64,000 bases of DNA, from NCBI GenBank assembly GCA_016710325.1, contig JADJXK010000001.1, positions 868,001 through 932,000 on the forward strand. Reading direction: 5' to 3'. Position 1 is the stretch's first letter, and the number at the start of each line of letters is the position of its first letter. The notes beneath the pieces were generated by a model. The model was not told the DNA's origin. It did not search any database and saw only the letters and a list, made by a program, of their open reading frames with translations. The translations under genes and the position numbers were made by a program. This document shows positions 45,890 to 52,871 of this stretch, piece by piece. Source of the DNA: Candidatus Leptofilum proximum (GTDB lineage Bacteria; Chloroflexota; Anaerolineae; Promineifilales; Promineifilaceae).

Positions 45890-46049
45890 CAGCGTCCTCC
45901 ACCGAAGGCCAGAAATCGTCTGCCGCCTCCATGCTCCAGAAGGAGTTGTCATTCGCTTCTTCGTCGGGTACGGTAAACGTCACGGGCGTAGGCGCGACCA
46001 CGACCGGCGGCTCGGGCATGGCCGGAGCGTTCGCCAGGCGGCTGAGTAG
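45882..46049 (-). pseudogene. C-terminal fragment of a mobilisation-operon protein (partner at 23282-23408)
   Basis: The frame reads LLSRLANAPAMPEPPVVVAP and ends WSMEAADDFWPSVEDADE, overlapping the MobC-like start. The 5' side is cut by IS701 copy 2. Undoing the inversion joins it in frame to FALFNRY at 23408. A proline-rich linker and an acidic tail are visible. Function unknown. Confidence 0.55.
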
Positions 46050-47540
46050 TTTGACAATGTTAAATTAGGCTCATGAGAGCCATTGCCTGTAAAAATAGCG
46101 AATGAAAAAACAAAAACCAATCTTATCGCCCAATGGGGTCTAAATCTTGACGAAATTGAAGACCTGCCTGAACGTCTCACAAAATTTCATCAAGGTTATC
46201 ACGCTTGGATGCGAACCTGCACCCGAGACACCAGTCGTTTTGGACTGGATTACATCAGCGGACTGCTACGCATGAAAACGAAGCGCAATATCAACAACAT
46301 CGCTCGCACGGTCGGTGTACCCGAGCAGAATATGCAACAATTCATCAGTGATTCACCCTGGTCTGGTTACGATTTAATCTCTGTTCTCCAGCAAGATATA
46401 AGTGCCCATCCACAATTTCAAGCAGAGAGCGTCCTACTCATTGACGAAAGTGCCGATGAGAAGGCCGGGGAACACAGTGCTGGTGCCGGGCGGCAACATA
46501 ACGGCCGTTTAGGCAAAATCGAAATGAGCCAAGTAGGCGTTTTCTCTCCTTGACCAATAGTGGCTACCACAATTGGATCGATGGCGAACTCTATTTTCCT
46601 GAAAAATGGTTCACAGATGCCTACGCCACCAAGCGAAAGCGGATTGGACTGCCGCCGGAGCGCAGCTTTGCCACCAAACTGGAGTTGGCTTTGCAAATGA
46701 CCAAACGGGCTTATGAAAACGGCGTCTCATTCTGCGCGGTTGACTGCGACACTTTGTATGGTCGGTCTGGCGAATTCCGCGATGAGCTTGACCAAGAAAG
46801 ATTCGAGTATTATGCAGATGTGCCACACAATACCCAAGTGTATCTTGCCCCGCCGCAAATCGTATATCCGCTGACAAAAAGAGGGGTGCCCTCCAAGAAT
46901 CATGAGGTGATTGGTGTTGCTTACACGGTTGCCGAGGTGAAAGCTCAGCCCGCAATCGAGTGGGAGCACATCACTTTGCGTCCCAATGAACGAGGTATGT
47001 TGCAGGCCAAGTTTGCTCGTTGTCGGGCCTGGACCGTGCGCGATGATGGGTCATTACGACCAGAGTGGCTGCTCATTCGTCAAACGAAGCAAAAAACAAT
47101 CTATTCTTTGAGTAATGCGCCGGAGGACACACCTTTGTGGACAATGGCGCAACGAAAATCGCAACGATATTTCATTGAGCGTTCCAATCAGGATGCCAAA
47201 TCTGAGTTTGGCTGGGATGAATTCCAGGCCATCAAGTATCGAGCCTGGGTGCACCACCTGGCACTCACCATCATGGCCAATTGGTTTATCACTGAAACCA
47301 GACTGGCGTGGGCGCAAAAGTATGAGCGTGACCCAGATTTGTTGGAAAAGTACGAAACGGATGTGTTACCGGCGCTATCCGTGGCTAATGTGCGTGAATT
47401 GTTGCGAGCTACCATGCCTTTACCACAACTTTCCCCGCAACAAGCAACCGAGTTGATTGTCAAACATCTCGATAATCGGACTCGTTCTCGTAAATCGCGG
47501 CTGAGCAAGGCTCTCAGCCCTTGAATCTAACGTTGTCAAA
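46050..47540 (+). mobile_element. IS701-family element, copy 2 of 3
   Basis: 1,491 bp, one base shorter than copies 1 and 3 and in the opposite orientation. Left flank GTAG, right flank CTAC. Pairing its flanks with those of copy 1 after inversion gives CTAC on both sides of each copy. It splits a tnpB gene (right) and a mobilisation gene (left) only because of that inversion. Confidence 0.9.
46083..47524 (+). pseudogene. IS701-family transposase, single-base deletion
   Basis: Same protein as copies 1 and 3, but a T5 run is T4 here (46540-46543), which ends the first frame at SQVGVFSP. The rest (46550-47524) continues in another frame to SRLSKALSP. DDE residues are all present but divided. 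Because the other two copies are identical, this is a recent mutation or an assembly error. Confidence 0.9.
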
Positions 47541-47910
47541 CTACTTACGACAGAATGCCATTCACCAGGCGACGACCAGCATTGTGGCGAGAACCAAGCT
47601 CGACGACAAGCAGCCGTCGGTGGTTGTGCTGGAAGATCTGAACGTCGTGGGCATGATGCACAATCACAAGCTGGCGCGGGCGTTGGGTGACGTGGGGCTG
47701 GGCGGAGTTTAGCCGCCAGATGAGCTACAAATGTGCTTGGTAGGGGATTACCGTGCAGCGAGCCGACCGCTGGTATCCGTCGAGTAAGCGGTGCAGCGGG
47801 TGTGGGCAAGTCAAAGAGCGTCTGTTGTTGTCAGAGCGAGTGCACCGTTGTGAGGCTTGAAACTTGAAAGTGGACCGCGACCTGAAAGCGGCGCGATACT
47901 TAGCGCAGTT
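47541..47910 (+). pseudogene. tnpB: 3' half of a split IS605-type TnpB
   Basis: The frame opens at the IS boundary with LRQNAIHQATTSIVART and continues VVVLEDLNVVGMMHNHKLAR, the conserved E-D-L-N-V block. A frame change at about 47700 gives EFSRQMSYK, and further on RADRWYPSSKRCSGCG and SERVHRC, the zinc-finger region, then VDRDLKAARYLAQ. Stops and shifts show decay independent of the IS. It joins in frame to the fragment at 24901-25038 when the inversion is undone. Confidence 0.7.
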
Positions 47911-48043
47911 GAGTCCAACAAATCACTGCTCGTTCAGCGGGAAGTGAAGCCTGTGTTCCACTGTCCTCAGTCGGCGAAGTTGCGTTGGCAGCTCTGTGAA
48001 GCAGGAAGAAAATACCAGACAAGTTCCTATTTGGGTGAATTTT

Positions 48044-48433
48044 TCAGAACGGTTTAATTCGTGTTCCCACAAAGGGGGCGGAATCTGCGTTCAGTTGCGG
48101 TTCGCCATCCAGTGGGAAAACGTCTACGGCCGTTTCCCCACGAATCTGATCCGAGCCATCCAGCCGGATTGTGACCCGCACCCGCACCGTCGCCGTGTAT
48201 TCGCCCGATTCGTCAAAGCTGAACAGTTCAAAGGCGCTGGCAAACTCCTCGCCGGCGCTGCGCCAGATGCCGTGCCCCGGCCCTTCCGTCACCTTGCCCA
48301 TCACACTGGTTGTTTCCGTCATCGTGCCATCGGCAAAGTAGGTGTGAAGTGCCAGGAAGGGAGGCAGCCCGGCTTGTGACCGAGCAATAGTAAGTTTCCA
48401 TGAGCCTACAAGAGGAGAATGCTTGTTATTCAT
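48044..48433 (-). CDS. Lipocalin/calycin-like hypothetical protein
   Basis: 129 residues from ATG 48433 (GGAGAGCAGT upstream). It starts with GSWKLTI at residue 10-16, a lipocalin-type G-x-W, and continues with alternating beta strands (LHTYFADGTMTETTS, GHGIWRSAG, YTATVRVRVTIRLDG). It has no signal peptide. Probably a small beta-barrel that binds a hydrophobic ligand; the family is not firmly identified. Confidence 0.5.
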   Translation of the reverse strand: MNNKHSPLVGSWKLTIARSQAGLPPFLALHTYFADGTMTETTSVMGKVTEGPGHGIWRSAGEEFASAFELFSFDESGEYTATVRVRVTIRLDGSDQIRGETAVDVFPLDGEPQLNADSAPFVGTRIKPF

Positions 48434-48530
48434 ACTGCTCTCCAATGGTGCTTACTCCCGCAGCCTGGTGCCAAACATAGTGAATTTGGCGATCATCTTG
48501 TTTCTCTTATAAGCCAAATTGCCAGCCTGG

Positions 48531-49121
48531 CTACTTTACACACACATATTCAGGATAGACACTCTTATAACCCAACGCTTCGGCAACCCGGCCCAGCGTA
48601 ACAGCCAGAAGTTTCTGCATAGGGATAGGAAACCGGACATCGTAGCTATCGTACTTGGCTAAGGCTCGGGCGGTGGCCACGAACTGGAGTGGGTTCTTGG
48701 GCAGCCCCTGCCGGCCTACTTTGCCCTCACCTGCCAGACCAAACAGGGTGGCAAAGACACCGATAACCTCCTGTACGGCCGTTGCATTAGCCTGCGCGAA
48801 TCTTGTGACCTGGTGATAAATCAATTCGCTGTCACCCGCATTCCAGGGATGAATATGGGGTTGGCCGGGCGCCATCACGATGGTGTCGCCCGTCACAGCC
48901 GTTTGCTGAACACCGCCAACTTTGTAAAGGGCAACACCAGATACGATTTTGAACGTCTCCGTCCAGGTCAGATGCCGGTGTTCCAGAATGTCGGGGTTGG
49001 CTCCAGGCAGATAGCGAACCTCTAACGTCCAACCCATCCCGGCGGCTTCGGCATCACTCTCAACGACCAGCCAGTGCGATTCAGTAAGCGGGTTATTGAA
49101 AGTAAATCCGGCGCGTATCAT
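48531..49121 (-). CDS. Cupin-domain protein
   Basis: 196 residues. The cupin core has metal-ligand-type blocks EHRHLTWTETFKIVSG (about 47-62) and PGQPHIHPWNAGD (about 86-98). A helical C-terminal extension of about 90 residues is shared with the cupin at 51595-52146, including LPKNPLQF and V..P.P.QKL/F. AAGGAACGATC precedes the ATG. Substrate unknown. It is the distal member of a minus-strand set of small-molecule-handling proteins. Confidence 0.7.
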   Translation of the reverse strand: MIRAGFTFNNPLTESHWLVVESDAEAAGMGWTLEVRYLPGANPDILEHRHLTWTETFKIVSGVALYKVGGVQQTAVTGDTIVMAPGQPHIHPWNAGDSELIYHQVTRFAQANATAVQEVIGVFATLFGLAGEGKVGRQGLPKNPLQFVATARALAKYDSYDVRFPIPMQKLLAVTLGRVAEALGYKSVYPEYVCVK

Positions 49122-49158
49122 GATCGTTCCTTGACGCGATTGAACAGGGTTTGCTTCT

Positions 49159-50304
49159 CTACTCTATGACAATCTCCTGCATCATGCCCAAGGCAAAGTG
49201 AGGCGTGTGTGAGGCCATATCGGGTAAAAAGCAGTAAAGGGCATACGTTCCCGGTTCCAGGTTGACAACAATGTATTGGCTGTCGTCCGGAGCAATACCA
49301 GTGATGCCGCCGAGGGAAGTTCCCGGTGGTATTTCGCCGGGTAGCGTATTCAGGTAATCTTCGGCCGTTTTCCCATCTTCCAGGCGCACCAAAAACGCTT
49401 CATGCGCCTGCTCACCGCTGTTTAAGAAACGAATCGTCTGTTCACCAGCGGCCAGTTCCCCGGTAAGGGAAAAACTAAAATCGTCCAACGTGACGGTGGC
49501 GTCAGCCTGCGGTTCACCGGCACTATCTCCGGCCGGTTCCGTTACCGTCAAGGCTTTCATGAGGCCGTTTTGGAAATGGGGTACGCCTTCAGCGTCAGGA
49601 ATCAAATCAATCAGCGCGTAACGACCGGCCGGTAGATTGACGACGGCCGACGTATTCCCGCCGGGGTCCGGCGCGTTCGGCCCGCCGAAAGATTTGGCCC
49701 AGTCAGGATAGCTTTCGGGGTCGGCCGTGAGAGCCGCTTTGAGATCATCCAACGTTTTACCGGCTTCCAGCTTCACAATCTGGATGTGGTGTGGTTCCTG
49801 GCCTTCGCCGGTTAGGGAAATCGTTACCCATCCCCCGGTAATCTCGTCCGGACCGCTAAAACCGGCGTCGTCGGCCGTAAAGGCGACGTTGGTGACGTAG
49901 GCCTTCCATTCCCAGCGTTCAGTAGCATCGAGCGTGATCTTGCCCTCGCGCACGACCGTCAAGCCATCTGTGCCAGTTTCTACCTGTTCGCCGTTGACGA
50001 ACACTTGGTAATCGTAGACAATCCGGCCATTCGTGTCCCGGAAGTTGCTCAACTCGAAGGTAATGCCTTCGTCCATCACAATTTGTAGGCTCTCGCGCAC
50101 ACTGTCCTTGCCGGAAAACACGCCGATGGGGTTGACAAACACGACGTCATCGGCGATGTATGACATGGCTGTGTCCAGTTGTTTCGCATTTACGGCTTCG
50201 TAGTACCGCTGGACAATGTCGGCAGGGGCGGCCGCAGGGGCGCAAGCCGCCAGCAAAATGGACAGAACAAAAATCATACTGAGTACAAGTCGTTTGGTAA
50301 ACAT
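49159..50304 (-). CDS. Lipoprotein with SnoaL-like and cupredoxin-like domains
   Basis: 381 residues. The signal peptide ends in lipobox LLAAC (17-21). A SnoaL/NTF2-like domain (about 27-140) carries VQRYYEAVNAKQLDTAMSYI. Two beta-sandwich domains (about 145-260 and 275-381) follow, each with EPHHIQIVKLEAGKT- or QAHEAFLVRLEDGKT-type halves and the ending LEPGTYALYCFLPDMASHTPHF, resembling blue-copper-like folds with possible Cys/His/Met ligands. A surface-attached binding or redox protein is likely. Confidence 0.65.
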   Translation of the reverse strand: MFTKRLVLSMIFVLSILLAACAPAAAPADIVQRYYEAVNAKQLDTAMSYIADDVVFVNPIGVFSGKDSVRESLQIVMDEGITFELSNFRDTNGRIVYDYQVFVNGEQVETGTDGLTVVREGKITLDATERWEWKAYVTNVAFTADDAGFSGPDEITGGWVTISLTGEGQEPHHIQIVKLEAGKTLDDLKAALTADPESYPDWAKSFGGPNAPDPGGNTSAVVNLPAGRYALIDLIPDAEGVPHFQNGLMKALTVTEPAGDSAGEPQADATVTLDDFSFSLTGELAAGEQTIRFLNSGEQAHEAFLVRLEDGKTAEDYLNTLPGEIPPGTSLGGITGIAPDDSQYIVVNLEPGTYALYCFLPDMASHTPHFALGMMQEIVIE

Positions 50305-50355
50305 GGGAATTTCTCCATTACTGTGGCTTTCACGCTTTTACATGAGGCCCAGCTG

Positions 50356-50763
50356 TCACAGCCAGGTAGCCACATCCTGATAGTTGCGCAAGACGGCCAA
50401 TTTTCCATCCTGAATTTGCCACACCTCGCAAAAGACGGCACCGTCTACTGTTTTGCCTGTTGGCGGTATTTCACCGGTTGGCGCTAGCAGCGGGCCTGTA
50501 TGCGTACCTGTCCAGCGGCATTCGCTGACAACCTGGTCGTCCGTGGCCACCTGGTTCGTGACCGTCACGGTGAGGTCAGGGAAAGCCTGTTTAAACCCGC
50601 CCATAAACTCCCCGAACCCTTTACGACCATGAAAGGTCTGACCAAACGGAATTAAAATCACTTCGACATCCTCTGTTGCTAGTTCCAGGGCCTCATCGAT
50701 GCGCGCTTCGTTGAACAATCGGTAAAGCTTTTGTGCCAGTTCTTTATTGGCGTGTGCATTCAT
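50356..50763 (-). CDS. SnoaL-like ester cyclase-family protein
   Basis: 135 residues of the NTF2-like fold: LYRLFNEARIDEALELATED, GRKGFGEFMGGFKQAFPDL, EVWQIQDGKLAVLRNYQD. Similar proteins are called ester cyclases or nuclear transport factor 2-like; a reaction cannot be fixed. It has a good ribosome site (AAGGAG). It is one of three single-domain SnoaL-like genes in this operon. Confidence 0.75.
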   Translation of the reverse strand: MNAHANKELAQKLYRLFNEARIDEALELATEDVEVILIPFGQTFHGRKGFGEFMGGFKQAFPDLTVTVTNQVATDDQVVSECRWTGTHTGPLLAPTGEIPPTGKTVDGAVFCEVWQIQDGKLAVLRNYQDVATWL

Positions 50764-50863
50764 TTTCGTTTACTCCTTGTGTGAAAAGTAATCCGCTGGA
50801 CTAAGTGGGCGGTGAATTAAACAGGATTTGAGCGACCAGTTATTCGACTCATACGGCCGCTTC

Positions 50864-51283
50864 TTATGGCGCCGGAACCACGCCCAGCTGCTGCATCAAC
50901 CCCATCTGGTCGAATACTTCCCAGTGTTCCACCGATTGGCCGTTTTCAAAGCGGTCAATAGCAATGCCGGTGACGGTAACTGACTTGCCCGTCGGCGGAA
51001 TGCCCATCATTTCACCCCGATGCGTGCCGGTCGCTGACCAGCGGGTGACAAGCTTATCCCCTTCGGCCAGCAGGTCGTCAATGTGCACCTGGATGTCCGG
51101 GAAGGCGGCGAAGAAGCCAGTTATAAACAGTTTGCGACCTTCGAGCGTGGGTGGCACATTGGGCGGCAGGGCGTGATCAACAAGTGTAGGACCAAAAAAA
51201 CGATCGAATTCGGCCAGGTTTTGTTGGTTCAGGGCTTTTTCGCAAAAGCGTTCGTCGGCGGCTTTCATTTGTTCAGTTGACAT
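50864..51283 (-). CDS. SnoaL-like ester cyclase-family protein
   Basis: 139 residues from ATG 51283 (AAAAGGAGAATTACCA upstream). Family blocks are FAAFPDIQVHIDDLLAEGDK, VTRWSATGTHRGEMMGIPPT, GKSVTVTGIAIDRFENG and EHWEVFDQMGLMQQLG, the classic SnoaL-like ester cyclase pattern. It is closely related to the protein at 52172-52582 and to a lesser degree to that at 50356-50763, so the operon contains tandem paralogues. Confidence 0.8.
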   Translation of the reverse strand: MSTEQMKAADERFCEKALNQQNLAEFDRFFGPTLVDHALPPNVPPTLEGRKLFITGFFAAFPDIQVHIDDLLAEGDKLVTRWSATGTHRGEMMGIPPTGKSVTVTGIAIDRFENGQSVEHWEVFDQMGLMQQLGVVPAP

Positions 51284-51305
51284 TGGTAATTCTCCTTTTG
51301 GCCGG

Positions 51306-51578
51306 TCAGGCCACAATATTGTGGGTCGGGTAAACTTGGGGCTGGGGCGGAGTGACGCCGTTTTGGGCCAGCACCGGCATCAGCGTCTGGGCAAACGCAT
51401 CCAGGTACGCCGGGGATTCCCACACATCTACCACCAGCCAGCCATCCGGCTTGGCGGCGGCGTTGTGGTACAGCCGTCCGGCCGGCGCGCTGGCGCCCGC
51501 TTTATCCAGGTCGGCCATCACGTGATCATATTGGGCCGCAGTCATGCCCGGCACGCTAAAAATTACAGTAACGGTCAT
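51306..51578 (-). CDS. ABM-like dimeric alpha/beta-barrel protein
   Basis: 90 residues from ATG 51578 (AAAGGAGAAACCAAA upstream). The layout MTVTVIFSVPGMTAAQYDHV, GRLYHNAAAKPDGWLVVDVW and PAYLDAFAQTLMPVL fits small ferredoxin-like monooxygenase/ABM or heme-degrading-type proteins. Only 22 bp separates it from the downstream SnoaL-like gene. Confidence 0.65.
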   Translation of the reverse strand: MTVTVIFSVPGMTAAQYDHVMADLDKAGASAPAGRLYHNAAAKPDGWLVVDVWESPAYLDAFAQTLMPVLAQNGVTPPQPQVYPTHNIVA

Positions 51579-51594
51579 TTTGGTTTCTCCTTTA

Positions 51595-52146
51595 TCACTT
51601 TTGGAATGGAACAAATCCTTTGTAGCCAAACAATCTTCCCAGCCTGCCGATGACTTGTGCCACAAATTTCTGGACTGGCACGGGCGGGTTGGTTACGAAT
51701 ATTTCGCCATAGTTCTCATTAAGAATGGTCGCAAATTGCAGGAAGTTTTTGGGGACTCCATTCGCATCAGATTTTCCCTGTGCCGCTAAAGCAAATTGCG
51801 TTTCGAAAAAAGACTCTGTTTTCAACGCGGGTTTGATCTCGTGGACCACAATGAGTTCTTCGCTACCTTCAGCCCAGGTTTGGTGAGGCGTGTTCTTTGG
51901 GGCGACAATTTTTTGTCCTACCGAAAGAACCTGTTCATGCCCATTTACCTTGACCCTCATCTGGCCTTGAACGACTTCCATCGCATCAGTCTGCAAAGGA
52001 TGAATGTGTTCCGGCGGCATTGGAACATTGGCTGGGGTCCAAATTTTCACTTTTAGAACTTCACCTTTCGACTCTGTTGCAGTGATTAGAAACTGTATTT
52101 TGTTACCGTTATGGGGGTTCTCGAAAACCTCGTCAAGCTTTGCCAT
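51595..52146 (-). CDS. Cupin-domain protein
   Basis: 183 residues with cupin blocks PEHIHPLQTDAMEVVQGQMR (about 46-65) and APKNTPHQTWAEGSEE (about 81-96), and the same C-terminal helical extension (GVPKNFLQFATILNE, VPVQKFVAQVIGRLGRLFGY) as the cupin at 48531-49121. AAAAAGGAGACCCGACA precedes the ATG. Its metal and substrate are unknown. Confidence 0.75.
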   Translation of the reverse strand: MAKLDEVFENPHNGNKIQFLITATESKGEVLKVKIWTPANVPMPPEHIHPLQTDAMEVVQGQMRVKVNGHEQVLSVGQKIVAPKNTPHQTWAEGSEELIVVHEIKPALKTESFFETQFALAAQGKSDANGVPKNFLQFATILNENYGEIFVTNPPVPVQKFVAQVIGRLGRLFGYKGFVPFQK

Positions 52147-52171
52147 TGTCGGGTCTCCTTTTTTGAGTGTC

Positions 52172-52582
52172 TCAGGCAGGAACGGCCCCGATTTGGGTCA
52201 TCAGGCCCATCATGTCCGCCTCCGACCAGCGCTCCACGCACTTGCCGTTATTGACGCGCAGGATGGTAATGGCCGGCACAGAAACAGCCTTGCCGCTGGC
52301 AGGAATGCTCATCAGTTCCCCCTGATGTGTACCGGTGATCGTATAGCGTACTACGACGCGATCCCCTTCCCCGATAACATCGTCCACCCCCACGTGAATG
52401 TCCGGAAAGGCCGTGAGGTACATACCGTAAAAGAGGCGTGCTCCGGCGATACCGCCCGGCAGTTCTGGCGGCAGATAATGCAGGGCAGCATCCTCTTTGT
52501 AAAGTTCCAGGTAGCCTTCCAAATTGCCTTTGTTGAAGCGATCCACGGCGGCCCGGATCGCGGATTCAAAAATTGTTGTCAT
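52172..52582 (-). CDS. SnoaL-like ester cyclase-family protein
   Basis: 136 residues: AAVDRFNKGNLEGYLELYKE, LTAFPDIHVGVDDVIGEGDR, VVRYTITGTHQGELMSIPAS and GKCVERWSEADMMGLMTQIG. The paralogue at 50864-51283 shares the FPDIxVxxDD and G-T-H-x-G-E-L/M blocks. AAAGGAGTAATGCC upstream. It is the second gene from the operon's promoter side. Confidence 0.8.
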   Translation of the reverse strand: MTTIFESAIRAAVDRFNKGNLEGYLELYKEDAALHYLPPELPGGIAGARLFYGMYLTAFPDIHVGVDDVIGEGDRVVVRYTITGTHQGELMSIPASGKAVSVPAITILRVNNGKCVERWSEADMMGLMTQIGAVPA

Positions 52583-52609
52583 GGCATTACTCCTTTGGGG
52601 TTTTGTGGA

Positions 52610-52762
52610 TTAGAAACCCTGCGGCTGGCGGTTTACCACAACCTGGATGGCTGCCAGCAGGATGCTGCCTGTCTCGGATTGGGCCAGGGAAACGGCCGTC
52701 GCCAACAAAACAGATAACACGGGAACTAATGTCTGCAGACGTAAGGATTGAAACTTGAACAT
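52610..52762 (-). CDS. Short exported or membrane peptide heading the SnoaL/cupin operon
   Basis: A 50-codon frame, MFKFQSLRLQTLVPVLSVLL and on to NRQPQGF, with AAGGAGTAAATC directly before its ATG. The first 28 residues look like a signal peptide and the remainder is a second hydrophobic stretch. It may be the remnant of a longer protein or a genuine small membrane protein. It is divergent from the AfsR-like regulator, with about 100 bp between starts. Confidence 0.45.
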   Translation of the reverse strand: MFKFQSLRLQTLVPVLSVLLATAVSLAQSETGSILLAAIQVVVNRQPQGF

Positions 52763-52859
52763 GATTTACTCCTTGTTTGGTGATACAAACTTGTTTTATT
52801 TTCGTTACTATACCCGATACGAACTTGACAAATATGCGCTTTCTTGCCAAAAAGTTGAC

Positions 52860-52865
52860 TATAAT
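52860..52865 (+). promoter_or_regulatory. -10 box for leaderless expression of the AfsR-like regulator
   Basis: TATAAT, then GGGACT, then GTG at 52872. No ribosome site lies between, so transcription probably begins at or next to the start codon. A TTGACA further upstream (about 52824) is too far away to be its -35 element. Confidence 0.5.
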
Positions 52866-52871
52866 GGGACT

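Noticed and set aside
24901..47910. TnpB pieces as a Cas12-type CRISPR effector
   Set aside because: The zinc-finger and EDLNV blocks and the size fit IS605 TnpB. No CRISPR repeats or other cas genes are present in the window.
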